NCBI GenBank assembly: GCA_902526645.1
Contig: CABZLS010000013.1
Location: 1-32,518, forward strand
Length of the DNA: 32,518 nucleotides
Source of the DNA: an uncultured Pelagibacteraceae bacterium
Lineage (GTDB): Bacteria > Pseudomonadota > Alphaproteobacteria > Pelagibacterales > Pelagibacteraceae
Direction: 5' to 3'
The notes beneath the pieces are model-generated. The model was not told the origin of the DNA. It did not search any database and was given only the letters and a program-made list of their open reading frames with translations. Positions 15,948 to 25,856 of this stretch are shown here, piece by piece; the stretch's first letter is position 1; the number at the start of each line of letters is the position of its first letter. The translations under genes were made by a program, and so were the position numbers.

Positions 15948-16561
15948 TTTTTGCCGGATGAGGTGCCTGCAGAAACAATAAATTTTGATGCCTCTTCAAA
16001 ACTCATATCTAAATAGATGACATCATCTATTGGAAACATTAACAAAAATCCACTTGTTGGGTTTGGAGTTGTTGGAACAAAAACATTAATTAACTTTTGA
16101 TTAGTTTTTTTAGCCATTTCACCATCATTTTCTTTTGTTGCAAAACCAACAGCCCAAACTCCTTTTCTGGGATATTCAATTAAAACAACACTTTTTTTAT
16201 CATTATCCTTATTAGAAAATGTTTCTGTCATTTGGACTATTGCAGAATAAATAGTTCTTAAAAAGGGAATTCTTTTAAAAAGGTCATCAATAAGTTTAAG
16301 AATTCTTTTTCCAAGAAATGATAAAGATAGTCCACCAACAATAGTTATAAAAACAACTGAAATCAAAATTTCAATTCCAGGAATTTCGTAGGGCAAATAA
16401 CTATTAGGATTTATATTTTCTGGAAGAATTTTAGAGGATAAACCGATCAAAATTTTACTTAAATATAAAGTAAAACCAATAGGTATTAAAACCACTACAC
16501 CGGTAATAAAATAATTTCTTAATATTAAAGTAAGTGATTTTTTTTTTTTAATTTTGGCCAT
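15944..16561 (-). CDS. DUF502-family membrane protein
   Basis: A 205-residue protein with two membrane helices (about residues 14-36 and 55-80) and a cytosolic or periplasmic C-terminal domain. DUF502 signatures are LIPIGFTLYL, GKRILKLIDDLFKRIPFLRTIYSAIVQ, FVPTTPNPTSGFLLMFP and YLDMSFEEASKFIVSAG. The N-terminus is a lysine block (AKIKKKKS) encoded by a long A-tract, a site prone to sequencing or replication slippage, though the frame is intact. The family neighbours recG in many alphaproteobacteria but its function is unknown. The TAG stop (15944-15946) is interlocked with the recG TAA (15945-15947). Confidence 0.9.
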   Translation of the reverse strand: MAKIKKKKSLTLILRNYFITGVVVLIPIGFTLYLSKILIGLSSKILPENINPNSYLPYEIPGIEILISVVFITIVGGLSLSFLGKRILKLIDDLFKRIPFLRTIYSAIVQMTETFSNKDNDKKSVVLIEYPRKGVWAVGFATKENDGEMAKKTNQKLINVFVPTTPNPTSGFLLMFPIDDVIYLDMSFEEASKFIVSAGTSSGKN

Positions 16562-16671
16562 TTTTATTTAAAACTAGAGTAAATTACGAAAGATATAGAA
16601 ATAATAAACAATATTATTAAAATTTTATTATTTAGATTCATCAATAAATATATTATCAATGTATAGATAAA

Positions 16672-17499
16672 ATGAATAGAAGAAAATTCTTATCTTATAT
16701 TGGATGTGGTTGTTGCGGATACTTACTAAACTCATGTGCTACAGCACCCATTACAGACCGAAGGCAACTGAAGATAATACCTGAGGCAAAATTAAATGCT
16801 CAAGCAGCACAAATTTACGAAAAAATAAAGAAAAAAGAGAAATTAAGTAAGGATTCTAAGACTCTTAATTCTATAAGAGAAATTGGAAAAAAGATGGAAG
16901 ACTCAATAAGTGAGTATTTTTATCAATCTAAAATGGATGATCCAACTATAAATTTTGATTGGGAGTATATATTGATTGAAAATAAGAAAGTTAGAAATGC
17001 ATGGTGTATGCCTGGTGGAAAAATTGCAGTTTATACAGGAATACTTGATGTAACTAAAAATATTAATGGTTTAGCTGCTGTTATGGGACATGAAATTGCG
17101 CATGCGGTAGCAAAACATTCAGTTGAACGAGCTAGCAGAAGTGCACTTATAAATACCGGCACACAATTAATAGATATTTTCTCTGGTGGAAAATTATCTC
17201 AAGTAAATAGAGCTACAGGAATGAATACTATAGGTCTTTTATCACAATTAGGAATTATGAATCCTTTTAATAGAAAACAAGAAAGTGAAGCAGATTATCT
17301 AGGTATGATTTTTTCTTCATTATCTGGCTTTGATATTAGAGAGACACCAAAAATTTGGGAAAGAATGAAAGAGTTTAATAAGGGAAAAGCTCCACCAGAA
17401 TTCATGAGCACACATCCATCAGCTGACAATAGAATAAAAAAAATAAATGATTGGACTAATAAAATAATATTAGACTATCCTCCAATAATTAAATCGTAA
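16672..17499 (+). CDS. M48-family metalloprotease lipoprotein (possible Tat substrate)
   Basis: Zinc endopeptidase of the M48 family, related to envelope quality-control proteases such as BepA and LoiP. The N-terminus NRRKFLSYIG resembles a twin-arginine signal, followed by a Cys/Gly-rich stretch and a lipobox-like LLNSC (Cys22), so the product is probably a lipoprotein exported by Tat. The active site is HEIAH (H140-H144), with the third ligand in RKQESEADYLG around residue 206. A substrate-side motif STHPSADNRI lies near the C-terminus. Length 275 is normal, with no TPR extension. It has its own unit, preceded by a 110-base AT-rich gap shared with divergent DUF502, and ends 4 bases before the convergent tRNA-Lys. 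Confidence 0.9.
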   Translation: MNRRKFLSYIGCGCCGYLLNSCATAPITDRRQLKIIPEAKLNAQAAQIYEKIKKKEKLSKDSKTLNSIREIGKKMEDSISEYFYQSKMDDPTINFDWEYILIENKKVRNAWCMPGGKIAVYTGILDVTKNINGLAAVMGHEIAHAVAKHSVERASRSALINTGTQLIDIFSGGKLSQVNRATGMNTIGLLSQLGIMNPFNRKQESEADYLGMIFSSLSGFDIRETPKIWERMKEFNKGKAPPEFMSTHPSADNRIKKINDWTNKIILDYPPIIKS

Positions 17500-17503
17500 T
17501 TAG

Positions 17504-17579
<76 letters not shown>

Positions 17580-17592
17580 AAAAACAATGATG

Positions 17593-17620
17593 TGTATACA
17601 TAATTATACAAATAATTCAA
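17593..17620 (-). promoter_or_regulatory. Candidate promoter of tRNA-Lys
   Basis: On the minus strand TTGAAT (17615-17620), a 16-base spacer and TATACA (17593-17598) end 13 bases before the tRNA 5' end. An overlapping TATAAT (17603-17608) is an alternative -10 but lacks a matching -35. Confidence 0.45.
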
Positions 17621-17651
17621 ATAGGAATTTGTGAGACAAATAGTTATGCTG

Positions 17652-18764
17652 TCACAATTTATCAATATATTTGTTGTGAAATTCATCGAATGTACCATTA
17701 TTTATGTTTTTTCTTATTTCAGACATAAACTCTTGATAGAAGTTAATATTATGAAGAGTTAATAACATCGAACCAAGTATTTCATTGGTATTGAAAAGAT
17801 GATTTAAATAATTTTTTGAATATTTGTTGAGATTCATGTTTTTAGTCTTAGAATCAAGAGGTGTATCATCATTTTGATATTTATTATTTCTAATATTTAC
17901 TCTACCTTCCCATGTGAAAGCTAATCCAGTTCTTCCTGATCTTGTAGGTAAAACACAATCAAACATATCAATACCTCTTTTTACTGCACCGAGAATATCA
18001 GATGGAGTACCTACACCCATTAAGTAGTGTGGCTTACCTTTCGGTAGTAGGTCCTTTAAATTATCTAAAACAGAAAACATTTCTTTTTGAGTTTCTCCAA
18101 CAGCTAAGCCACCCACAGCATATCCATCAAAATCAAGTTTTAATAATTCTGATAGAGATTTTATTCTTAAATCTTTAAATAGACCTCCTTGAATAATCCC
18201 AAATAAAGCCTTGTGAGGGTTGGTTCCAAAGGCTTTTTTAGATCTATCAGCCCAGTATAAAGATAATTTCATTGACTCATTTATCAATTCATAATCATTT
18301 GTTTTTTTTGGACATTCATCCATTATCATTAATATATCTGAATTTAAACCTAATTGAATTTTTATACTCTCTTCTGGACTAAGAATAAATTTTTTTCCGT
18401 CGACATGAGAATTAAAAATGGCCCCTTTTTCCCGATCTATCTTATTTAGTTTTGATAAAGACATCACTTGAAATCCTCCAGAGTCTGTCAAAATTGGGAG
18501 ATTACAGTTCATAAAATTGTGAAGTCCACCAACTCTTTTGATTCTTTCAACTCCAGGTCTTATCATTAGATGATATGTATTAGATAAAATTATTTCAGAG
18601 CCAGTTTTTTTTATATCATCAATTGTGCATGCTTTAACTGTCGCTTGAGTACCAACAGGCATAAATGCAGGGGTTTGTATATTACCTCTATGTGTCTCAA
18701 TTATACCGCATCTTGAATACTTGTCAGAATTTAAAACCTTAAAGGCAAAGTTTTTTAATGCCAT
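17652..18764 (-). CDS. tgt: tRNA-guanine transglycosylase without the zinc-site cysteines
   Basis: Exchanges G34 of GUN-anticodon tRNAs for preQ1 on the way to queuosine. At 370 residues it has normal length. The base-recognition Asp is in LTDSGGFQVMSLSKL, the catalytic nucleophile is D269 in MFDCVLPTRSGRTG, and GGLAVGE marks the bacterial preQ1-type pocket. The C-x-C-x2-C zinc motif is replaced at the exact aligned positions by T307, N309 and L312 (segment DSKTKNMNLNKYSKNYLNHL), while the fourth ligand, H338 in LTLHN, remains. The family zinc site is therefore absent. The gene is last in the ssb-gyrA-coaD-ppi-tgt unit; queA, often next to tgt in alphaproteobacteria, is not here. Transglycosylase activity is likely but untested without zinc. 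Confidence 0.94.
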   Translation of the reverse strand: MALKNFAFKVLNSDKYSRCGIIETHRGNIQTPAFMPVGTQATVKACTIDDIKKTGSEIILSNTYHLMIRPGVERIKRVGGLHNFMNCNLPILTDSGGFQVMSLSKLNKIDREKGAIFNSHVDGKKFILSPEESIKIQLGLNSDILMIMDECPKKTNDYELINESMKLSLYWADRSKKAFGTNPHKALFGIIQGGLFKDLRIKSLSELLKLDFDGYAVGGLAVGETQKEMFSVLDNLKDLLPKGKPHYLMGVGTPSDILGAVKRGIDMFDCVLPTRSGRTGLAFTWEGRVNIRNNKYQNDDTPLDSKTKNMNLNKYSKNYLNHLFNTNEILGSMLLTLHNINFYQEFMSEIRKNINNGTFDEFHNKYIDKL

Positions 18765-18771
18765 TTAAAAC

Positions 18772-19332
18772 TTATAAAGATTTAAAGCTAATAATTTTAT
18801 CTGGATTAGTAACAGCACCATTATTATTTGCATCACCTCTTTTAATCTTATCCACAAATTCCATTCCTTCAATAACCTTTCCAAAAACAGTGTATTGTCT
18901 ATCTAGAAAAGGTGCAGGTTTAAAACAAATAAAAAATTGACTATTTGCACTATTAGGATCAGAAGATCTAGCCATTGATAAAGTGCCTCTATCATGTGGA
19001 AGACTGCTAAACTCTTGATTTAAATTAGGCAGATCGGATCCACCCATGCCAGCCATATCTAAATTAAAATCACTTGAACCAGAATTACCAAATTTCACAT
19101 CTCCAGTCTGTGCCATAAAACCATCAATGACTCTGTGAAAAACAACATTGTTATACTTCCCTGAATTGGCTAATTCTTTAATTCGTTTAACATGATTTGG
19201 AGCTACATCTTCAAATAGTTCTATTTTAACATCTCCATCTTTTAATTTTAAAATCATAATATTATCCTCCGATATTGATTGATTAGTTAATAAGAAAAAG
19301 AAAATAATAAATTTTATTAAAAATTTATTCAT
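18772..19332 (-). CDS. Cyclophilin-type peptidyl-prolyl cis-trans isomerase, exported
   Basis: Catalyses proline isomerisation during protein folding. The first ~20 residues are a signal peptide (FIIFFFLLTNQSIS), placing the enzyme in the periplasm. Cyclophilin motifs are in order: VAPNHVKRIKELA, the active-site FHRVIDGFMAQTGD, LSMARSSDPNSANSQFFICF with the expected Gln/Phe pocket, and LDRQYTVFGKVIEGMEFVDKI. Length 186 is normal. It overlaps coaD by 8 bases and is followed by tgt after 7. Many alphaproteobacteria carry two tandem cyclophilin genes at this spot; only one is present. Confidence 0.94.
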   Translation of the reverse strand: MNKFLIKFIIFFFLLTNQSISEDNIMILKLKDGDVKIELFEDVAPNHVKRIKELANSGKYNNVVFHRVIDGFMAQTGDVKFGNSGSSDFNLDMAGMGGSDLPNLNQEFSSLPHDRGTLSMARSSDPNSANSQFFICFKPAPFLDRQYTVFGKVIEGMEFVDKIKRGDANNNGAVTNPDKIISFKSL

Positions 19333-19819
19333 ATTTATTTTTCAAAAGTTTAATTGTACTTTTTGTTGTAAACTTTTTAATATCACCTCTAAGTTTAACA
19401 ATTTCTTTAACAAATTTTGATGAAATAATTTGATTTTCGACATCTGACATCAAAAAAACAGTCTCAATTTTATTATTTAATTTTCTATTCATTCCAGCAA
19501 GTTGAAATTCATATTCAAAATCAGACACAGCTCTTAAGCCTCTCAAGATAATATTAGATTTGTATTTTTTACATAAATCTGTTGTTAAAGATGTAAAAGA
19601 AACAATCATAATTTTTTTTTTATTTATCTTTAAATCTGAAAATAATGCTTTTTTGATTATTTCCATTCTTTCTTCAGAGGTAAAAAGATAATCCTTATTT
19701 TCAACATCTGATATAGCGACTACAATTTTATCAAACAATCTTAAACCTTTATTAATAACATCAATATGGCCAAATGTAATTGGATCAAATGTTCCAGGAT
19801 AAATAGCTACTTTATTCAT
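19325..19819 (-). CDS. coaD: Phosphopantetheine adenylyltransferase
   Basis: Transfers AMP from ATP to 4'-phosphopantetheine, the penultimate step of coenzyme A synthesis. The nucleotidyltransferase motif is T15-F-G-H18 in YPGTFDPITFGHIDVI. Further CoaD motifs are LRGLRAVSDFEYEFQLAGMNRKL and the ISSKFVKEI loop corresponding to the ATP-binding ISSTxVR segment. Length 164 is typical. Its start codon shares one base with the gyrA stop, and its end overlaps the cyclophilin gene by 8 bases. Confidence 0.97.
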   Translation of the reverse strand: MNKVAIYPGTFDPITFGHIDVINKGLRLFDKIVVAISDVENKDYLFTSEERMEIIKKALFSDLKINKKKIMIVSFTSLTTDLCKKYKSNIILRGLRAVSDFEYEFQLAGMNRKLNNKIETVFLMSDVENQIISSKFVKEIVKLRGDIKKFTTKSTIKLLKNKYE

Positions 19820-22398
19820 TAAATTAAATTATCATCAATTTTATCAGCTGAAACAACTTTTTCCTCACCTGACAATTTAATTATTCTAACTCCCTGAGTG
19901 TTTCTTCCTGCTGTTCTTATTTCTTTAGCAGCAACTCTGATAACTCTACCTTTATTTGTTGATATTAAAATTTCATCTCCATCAAATACTGGAAAAGATG
20001 AAGAAATATTACCATTTCTAGGTGAATTGATTATTCCGATAATACCCTTTCCACCACGATTAGTTAATCTGTAATCAGTATGGGATGTTTTTTTCCCAAA
20101 ACCATTTTCTGTAATAGATAAAATAAACTTTTCTTTTGCTTTGAGTTCAAGTTTTTCATCTTTGGATTTATTTGAATTTTTTGAATATTTATCATTATCA
20201 ATTATTGATAATGAAACTATTTGATCGTCAGAAGAAAGAATTATTCCTTTAATGCCTTTTGATGATCTACCCTTAAAAACTCTCAATTTTTTTGACTCAA
20301 ATCTGATGCATTTTCCATACTTAGTACTTAAAATTATATCTTGATCATCTCGACAAATTTTAACTCCAACAATTTTATCGTTAGTATCCAATTTCATCGC
20401 TATTTTACCCGATGCATTTATTGAAGAGAAATCTTCTAGACTATTTTTTCTTATTTTTCCTTGTGCTGTTGCAAAAACAATCTGGTAATTTTTTAATTCC
20501 GCTTCATTTTCAGGAAATGGCATAATTGAGCTAATTGATTGATGATTTTTTAAAGGTAAAATATTAAATAAAGATTTTCCCTTAGAAATAGATGATCCTA
20601 CAGGAATTTTCCAAGCTTTAATTCTGTAAACTAATCCTTCAGTTGAAAAAAAAAGAACTGAGGTATGTGTATTTACAGAAAGTGTTTGAACTACAGAGTC
20701 CTCATTTCTAGTTGTAATTCCAGTTTTTCCTTTACCGCCCCTCTTTTGTTGCTTGACGCTATTTAATGATCCACGTTTTATGTAACCCTGTAGTGTAACT
20801 GTAATAATTACAGCCTCTTTTTGGATAGTCTCTTCAATATCGTAATTAAGTACAGCATCTATGATATCTGTCCTCCTCTTAATTGAAAATTTCTCTTTTA
20901 TTTCTATTAATTCATTACTTATAACTTTGAGTAATTCTTTTTTTGAAGAAATAATTTTTTTATATTTTGCTATAAGTTCAGCTAATTTTTTTATTTCTAT
21001 TTCAATTTCATTAATGCCAAGAGCCGTTAATTTTTGAAGTCTCAATTCTAATAAAGCATTTATTTGAGTCTCTGAGAGAATGTACATCCCCCGCGCCTTT
21101 TTATTTTCGACTAAAGAAATCATTTTTTGTGATTTATTTATTTTCCATCTTAATTTAAGAATAGATCTTTTTGCATCTTCTGGTGTTTTTGATGATCGTA
21201 TAATTTTGATAACTTTATCTAAATTTTCTATTGATACAGACAAACCAATTAATATATGTGCTCTTTCCTCTGCTTTTTTTAAATCAAATTTTGTTTTTTT
21301 AATTACAACATCCTCTCTAAAATTTAAAAATTTTGATAAGAATTCTTTTAAATTGCAAGTTTGAGGTTTTCCCTCAACAATTGCTAAAGTATTAAAACCA
21401 AAAGAGCTTTCTATTTGAGTATTTTTGTATAATTGTCTCTTAACAGTTTCTGGTTCTACTCCATTTCGCAAATCTAATGTGACTCTAATACCTTCTCTAT
21501 TAGACTCGTCTCTTATATCTCTTATGCCCTCAATTTTCTTTTCTCTTACTAATTGCGCAATTCTCTCATTTAAAATCGATTTGTTTACTTGATAAGGAAT
21601 AGAGGTTATCACTAATCTTTCTCTTCCATTTTTTACTTGTTCAATTGATATTTGCCCTCTTACTTTAAAAGAACCTCTCCCTTTTGTATAACCTTGTTTG
21701 ATCATATCTTTACCAATTATTATTCCACCTGTCGGAAAATCAGGACCTGGGATAAATTTCATTAATTGCTTAATTGTAATATCTTTATTATCTATTAAAG
21801 CCAATGTTCCATCAATTATTTCACCAAGATTGTGTGGTGGAATACTTGTGGCCATCCCTACAGCAATTCCACCTGCTCCATTAACTAAAAGATTTGGATA
21901 TTGAGCAGGTAAAACAGATGGTTCTTTTTCAGTTTCATCATAATTACTTTTAAAATTGACAGTGTTTTTTTCAATATCATCAATCAAAAATTGGGATACT
22001 TTAGATAATCTTGTTTCTGTATATCTCATTGCTGCAGCTGGATCTCCATCAATAGAACCAAAATTTCCTTGTCCTTCAATAAGTGGTAGACTCATAGAAA
22101 AATCTTGAACCATTCTTACTAATGCATCATAAACTGATTGATCTCCATGAGGATGATATTTACCAATTACATCACCAACTATTCTTGCAGATTTTCTAAA
22201 TTGCTTAGACCAATCATAACCACCCCTGTACATCGCATATAAAATTCTTCTATGAACTGGTTTTAAACCATCTCTAATATCTGGAAGAGCTCTACTAACT
22301 ATTACACTCATTGCATAAGAGAGATAAGATGAGCTCATCTCATCATGCATTGAAATTAATTTTATATTTTTATCCTCAGGAATTTCAGTTTTTTGCAT
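19819..22398 (-). CDS. gyrA: DNA gyrase subunit A
   Basis: Breakage-reunion subunit of the enzyme that introduces negative supercoils. The N-terminal winged-helix core has [25 protein letters not shown] and the catalytic Y126 in [10 protein letters not shown]. The quinolone-resistance-determining segment reads [15 protein letters not shown]87 sits where E. coli has Ser83 and D91 matches Asp87. The C-terminal pinwheel contains the GyrA box QKRGGKG, which separates it from ParC. A Lys/Ser/Asn-rich insertion ([17 protein letters not shown]) lies in the C-terminal domain. Length 859 is normal. The gene follows ssb by 5 bases and is co-directional with coaD, the usual alphaproteobacterial order. 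Confidence 0.97.
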   Translation of the reverse strand: MQKTEIPEDKNIKLISMHDEMSSSYLSYAMSVIVSRALPDIRDGLKPVHRRILYAMYRGGYDWSKQFRKSARIVGDVIGKYHPHGDQSVYDALVRMVQDFSMSLPLIEGQGNFGSIDGDPAAAMRYTETRLSKVSQFLIDDIEKNTVNFKSNYDETEKEPSVLPAQYPNLLVNGAGGIAVGMATSIPPHNLGEIIDGTLALIDNKDITIKQLMKFIPGPDFPTGGIIIGKDMIKQGYTKGRGSFKVRGQISIEQVKNGRERLVITSIPYQVNKSILNERIAQLVREKKIEGIRDIRDESNREGIRVTLDLRNGVEPETVKRQLYKNTQIESSFGFNTLAIVEGKPQTCNLKEFLSKFLNFREDVVIKKTKFDLKKAEERAHILIGLSVSIENLDKVIKIIRSSKTPEDAKRSILKLRWKINKSQKMISLVENKKARGMYILSETQINALLELRLQKLTALGINEIEIEIKKLAELIAKYKKIISSKKELLKVISNELIEIKEKFSIKRRTDIIDAVLNYDIEETIQKEAVIITVTLQGYIKRGSLNSVKQQKRGGKGKTGITTRNEDSVVQTLSVNTHTSVLFFSTEGLVYRIKAWKIPVGSSISKGKSLFNILPLKNHQSISSIMPFPENEAELKNYQIVFATAQGKIRKNSLEDFSSINASGKIAMKLDTNDKIVGVKICRDDQDIILSTKYGKCIRFESKKLRVFKGRSSKGIKGIILSSDDQIVSLSIIDNDKYSKNSNKSKDEKLELKAKEKFILSITENGFGKKTSHTDYRLTNRGGKGIIGIINSPRNGNISSSFPVFDGDEILISTNKGRVIRVAAKEIRTAGRNTQGVRIIKLSGEEKVVSADKIDDNLI

Positions 22399-22403
22399 AT
22401 ATA

Positions 22404-22859
22404 TTAAAATGGAATTTCGTCATCCATATCATCTGAAACTTTAGAAGTTTGATCAAATTCACTTGATGATGTATTGTCATTAGAAATTCCACCACTTGAA
22501 TTTCCCCCTCCTCCTAACATTGTTAAAGATGAATTATATCCTTGAATAATTACTTCAGTCGAAAACTTATCTTGACCTGATTGCTCATCTTTCCATTTCC
22601 TAGTTGTAAGTTGTCCTTCTATATATACCTGTGCACCTTTTTTTAAATATTGTTGCACCACGTTTACAAGGCCCTCATTAAACACAACTATACGGTGCCA
22701 CTCTGTTTTTTCTTTCTTTTCACCTGTGTTTTTATCTTTCCAAGATTGACTTGTTGCTAAGCTCAATCTTGCTACACTTTTACCATTTACCATTTGTTTG
22801 ATTTCAGGATCTGCGCCCAAACGTCCAATTAAAAGTACTTTATTTAAACTTCCAGCCAT
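22404..22859 (-). CDS. ssb: Single-stranded DNA-binding protein
   Basis: Coats single-stranded DNA in replication and repair. The OB fold begins with [20 protein letters not shown] and includes [24 protein letters not shown] and [14 protein letters not shown] short Gly/Ser/Asn linker leads to the acidic tip DDEIPF, the docking site for partner proteins. Length 151 is slightly short because of the small linker. It is the first gene of the ssb-gyrA-coaD-ppi-tgt unit and is divergent from uvrA, as in many proteobacteria. Confidence 0.97.
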   Translation of the reverse strand: MAGSLNKVLLIGRLGADPEIKQMVNGKSVARLSLATSQSWKDKNTGEKKEKTEWHRIVVFNEGLVNVVQQYLKKGAQVYIEGQLTTRKWKDEQSGQDKFSTEVIIQGYNSSLTMLGGGGNSSGGISNDNTSSSEFDQTSKVSDDMDDEIPF

Positions 22860-22893
22860 AATATTTTAATATTTGTTTAATTAATTAAATTTT

Positions 22894-22922
22894 ATTATAT
22901 CACAATTTACTCTGAATATTAA
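22894..22922 (-). promoter_or_regulatory. Promoter of the ssb-gyrA-coaD-ppi-tgt unit
   Basis: On the minus strand a perfect extended -10, TGA-TATAAT (TATAAT at 22894-22899), is preceded by a 17-base spacer and TTAATA (22917-22922). The predicted start is near 22887, giving a leader of about 28 bases. This is one of the best promoter matches in the window. Confidence 0.62.
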
Positions 22923-22949
22923 TTTTATTAGGTATAAGCAACAATAAAT

Positions 22950-25805
22950 ATGATTAAAAAGATAGTTATTAAAGGAGCTAAAGAACACAATTTAAAGAAT
23001 ATTTCTTTAGAAATTCCTAAGGACAAATTTGTGGTAATAACTGGACTTTCTGGTTCAGGAAAATCATCATTAGCCTTTGATACGGTATACGCTGAAGGAC
23101 AAAGAAGATATGTTGAGAGCTTATCAGCATATGCACGTCAATTTTTAGATAAAATGAAGAAACCTAATGTTGATTTAATTGAAGGTTTGAGCCCGGCAAT
23201 ATCAATTGAACAAAAAAATACTTCTAAAAATCCTAGATCTACTGTTGCAACTGTTACAGAAATTTATGACTATATGAGAGTCTTATATGCAAGAGCTGGC
23301 ATACCCTACTCACCATTTACAGGTAAACCAATCACTTCCCAAACGATTTCACAAATTGTGGATAAAATCAAAGAATTGCCAAGAAAAGCAACGATTTATA
23401 TTTACGCGCCAATCGTTAGAGGACGTAAGGGTGAATATAAAAAGGAAATTCTAAGCTACAAAAAAAGAGGTTTTAGAAAAATTAAAATTGATGAAGTATT
23501 ATATGATATTGATAAGCTTCCAGAATTAAATAAAAAAATTAAACATGACATTTATATTCTTGTAGATAGAATTGTTCTAAATTCGTCTCTTGGTAATAGA
23601 TTGGCTGAGAGTATAGAAACCTCAGTGAATTTAGCAAATGGCTTAGTATTTGTTGAATATGAAGATGAAACATTGCCAAAGAAATACAGAAAATTAGAAA
23701 AATTAATATTTTCAACCAAATTTGCATGTCCAGAAAGTGGTTTTACGATTGAGGAAATTGAGCCTAGACTTTTTTCTTTCAATAGTCCCTTTGGTGCATG
23801 TGAAGAATGTGAAGGAATAGGAATTAAATTAAATGTCGATCCAAATCTGGTCGTACCTAATGAAAAAAAAAGTATTGCTGATGGTGCAATAGAGCCTTGG
23901 GCTAAAACTACAACCTTATATTATATACAAACACTATCCTCTTTAGCGAAACATTATAATTTTTCGCTGAATGATAGATGGTCTAAATTACCAAAAAAAA
24001 TAAAGGATATAATACTATATGGTTCTGACGACGAAGAAATTAAATTTTCATATGATGATGGATATGAAAAGTATTCACATAAAAAAACTTTTGAAGGAGT
24101 AATAAATAACTTAGAAAGAAGATATTTAGAAACTGATAGTGATTGGAAAAGAGAAGAAATATCACAATATCAGTCAGATAGTAATTGTGAAAGATGCAAT
24201 GGTCATCGACTAAAAGATGAGGCTTTATCTGTTAAAATTGATGGTTTACATATAAGTGAAGTTACTAAAAAGTCTATTTTAGATGCTGCTGAATGGTTCG
24301 GCAAACTTAAAGATAATTTAGATAAACGACAATTTAAAATTGCTGAACATATCTTAAAAGAAATAAATGAAAGATTAAATTTTTTGTTAAATGTTGGTCT
24401 TGATTATTTAACTTTATCAAGAGAGTCTGGCACATTGTCTGGTGGTGAAGCTCAAAGAATACGTTTAGCATCTCAAATTGGATCAGGATTAACAGGAGTC
24501 TTGTATGTATTAGATGAACCTTCTATTGGTTTACATCAAAAAGATAATGTTAAATTAATCAATGCACTAAAAAGATTAAGAGATTTAGGAAATACTGTAA
24601 TTGTAGTTGAACATGATACTGAAACTATGGAAAATGCAGATTACATTATAGATCTTGGACCTGAAGCTGGCAATAATGGTGGTAAAATAGTTGCCCAGGG
24701 AACTATAAAAGAAATTAGTCAAAACAAAAGTAGTATAACTGGAAAATACCTATCAAATAAATTGAAAATAGATGTGCCAAAAAAAAGAAGGTTGGCAAAA
24801 AATGGAAGATTTTTAGAAATTACAGGTGCAACTGGTAATAACTTGAATAATGTTAATCTAAAAATTCCTCTAGGTAGTCTTACGTGTGTTACTGGTGTAT
24901 CCGGAAGTGGTAAATCAACTTTGATTTTACAAACTCTCTATAATGCTTTAAATCTTACATTGAACAATAATAAATCAAGAAAAATTCCTAAACCATTTAA
25001 AGGGTTTAACGGCACACAATTTATTGACAAGATTATTGATATAGACCAATCTCCTATTGGAAGAACACCCAGATCAAATCCAGCAACTTATACAGGAGCT
25101 TTCGGTCCTATAAGAGATTGGTTTACATCTTTACCAGAATCTAAATCAAGAGGATACAAACCAGGAAGATTTTCTTTTAATGTAAAAGGTGGAAGATGTG
25201 AAGCTTGTGAAGGAGATGGTGTCATTACTTATGAAATGCATTTTCTTCCAGATGTTTATATTCAATGTGATGAATGCAAAGGAACTAGATATAATAGGGA
25301 AACTTTGGAAATTAAATTTAAAGACAAAAGTATTGCTGATGTTTTAAATATGACTGTTGATGAAGGATGTGAATATTTTGAAAATATTTCTAATATAAAA
25401 ACTAAATTACTTACTCTAAAAAAAGTTGGATTAGGCTATATTAAAATAGGTCAACAAGCTACCACCCTTTCAGGTGGTGAAGCTCAAAGAATAAAATTAG
25501 CTAAAGAACTATCAAAACGTTCTACTGGTAGAACAATGTATATACTTGATGAGCCTACAACTGGTCTTCATCAGCACGATATTAAGAAATTATTAGAAAT
25601 ATTACATACTTTTGTAGCACTTGGAAATACCGTTGTGGTAATAGAGCATAATCTTGATGTAATAAAAACTGCTGATTATATAGTAGATATGGGGCCCGAG
25701 GGTGGTGTAAAAGGTGGTAAGATAATAGCGGAAGGTAAGCCAGAGGAAATATGTAAAGTTAACGAAAGTTATACTGGAAAATTCTTAAAAACACTTTTAA
25801 ATTAA
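22950..25805 (+). CDS. uvrA: UvrABC excinuclease subunit A
   Basis: DNA-damage recognition ATPase of nucleotide excision repair. Two ABC ATPase halves are visible: Walker [15 protein letters not shown] near residue 30 and [14 protein letters not shown] in the second half, with LSGGEAQRI signatures and Walker [12 protein letters not shown] and [11 protein letters not shown]. The C-terminal zinc module is intact ([10 protein letters not shown], then [10 protein letters not shown]). In the first-half finger, the leading pair reads CPES rather than CPxC, as in many alphaproteobacterial UvrAs. Length 951 is normal. It is divergent from ssb. TATAAG (22933-22938) is 11 bases from the ATG but has no well-spaced -35, and no Shine-Dalgarno is seen. 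Confidence 0.97.
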   Translation: MIKKIVIKGAKEHNLKNISLEIPKDKFVVITGLSGSGKSSLAFDTVYAEGQRRYVESLSAYARQFLDKMKKPNVDLIEGLSPAISIEQKNTSKNPRSTVATVTEIYDYMRVLYARAGIPYSPFTGKPITSQTISQIVDKIKELPRKATIYIYAPIVRGRKGEYKKEILSYKKRGFRKIKIDEVLYDIDKLPELNKKIKHDIYILVDRIVLNSSLGNRLAESIETSVNLANGLVFVEYEDETLPKKYRKLEKLIFSTKFACPESGFTIEEIEPRLFSFNSPFGACEECEGIGIKLNVDPNLVVPNEKKSIADGAIEPWAKTTTLYYIQTLSSLAKHYNFSLNDRWSKLPKKIKDIILYGSDDEEIKFSYDDGYEKYSHKKTFEGVINNLERRYLETDSDWKREEISQYQSDSNCERCNGHRLKDEALSVKIDGLHISEVTKKSILDAAEWFGKLKDNLDKRQFKIAEHILKEINERLNFLLNVGLDYLTLSRESGTLSGGEAQRIRLASQIGSGLTGVLYVLDEPSIGLHQKDNVKLINALKRLRDLGNTVIVVEHDTETMENADYIIDLGPEAGNNGGKIVAQGTIKEISQNKSSITGKYLSNKLKIDVPKKRRLAKNGRFLEITGATGNNLNNVNLKIPLGSLTCVTGVSGSGKSTLILQTLYNALNLTLNNNKSRKIPKPFKGFNGTQFIDKIIDIDQSPIGRTPRSNPATYTGAFGPIRDWFTSLPESKSRGYKPGRFSFNVKGGRCEACEGDGVITYEMHFLPDVYIQCDECKGTRYNRETLEIKFKDKSIADVLNMTVDEGCEYFENISNIKTKLLTLKKVGLGYIKIGQQATTLSGGEAQRIKLAKELSKRSTGRTMYILDEPTTGLHQHDIKKLLEILHTFVALGNTVVVIEHNLDVIKTADYIVDMGPEGGVKGGKIIAEGKPEEICKVNESYTGKFLKTLLN

Positions 25806-25821
25806 AAAATGAATATAATTA

Positions 25822-25850
25822 TTGTCATATCTTTTTAATAAGTATAAAAT
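25822..25850 (+). promoter_or_regulatory. Promoter of the PuuD-like gene, predicting a leaderless mRNA
   Basis: TTGTCA (25822-25827), a 17-base spacer and TAAAAT (25845-25850) each match consensus at 5 of 6 positions. The -10 ends 6 bases before the ATG at 25857, so transcription should start at or within a base or two of the start codon. Confidence 0.55.
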
Positions 25851-25856
25851 TATTAA

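Noticed and set aside
16535-16561. Long A-tract at the start of DUF502 considered as a programmed frameshift site
   Set aside because: It simply encodes a lysine block; the frame is intact and no alternative downstream frame is open in a meaningful way.
21698-21904. A proline/isoleucine-rich plus-strand ORF inside gyrA
   Set aside because: Antisense shadow of the conserved GyrA core.
23539-23782. Two overlapping minus-strand ORFs inside uvrA
   Set aside because: Both are antisense to conserved UvrA sequence and in different frames from each other; no supporting motif.
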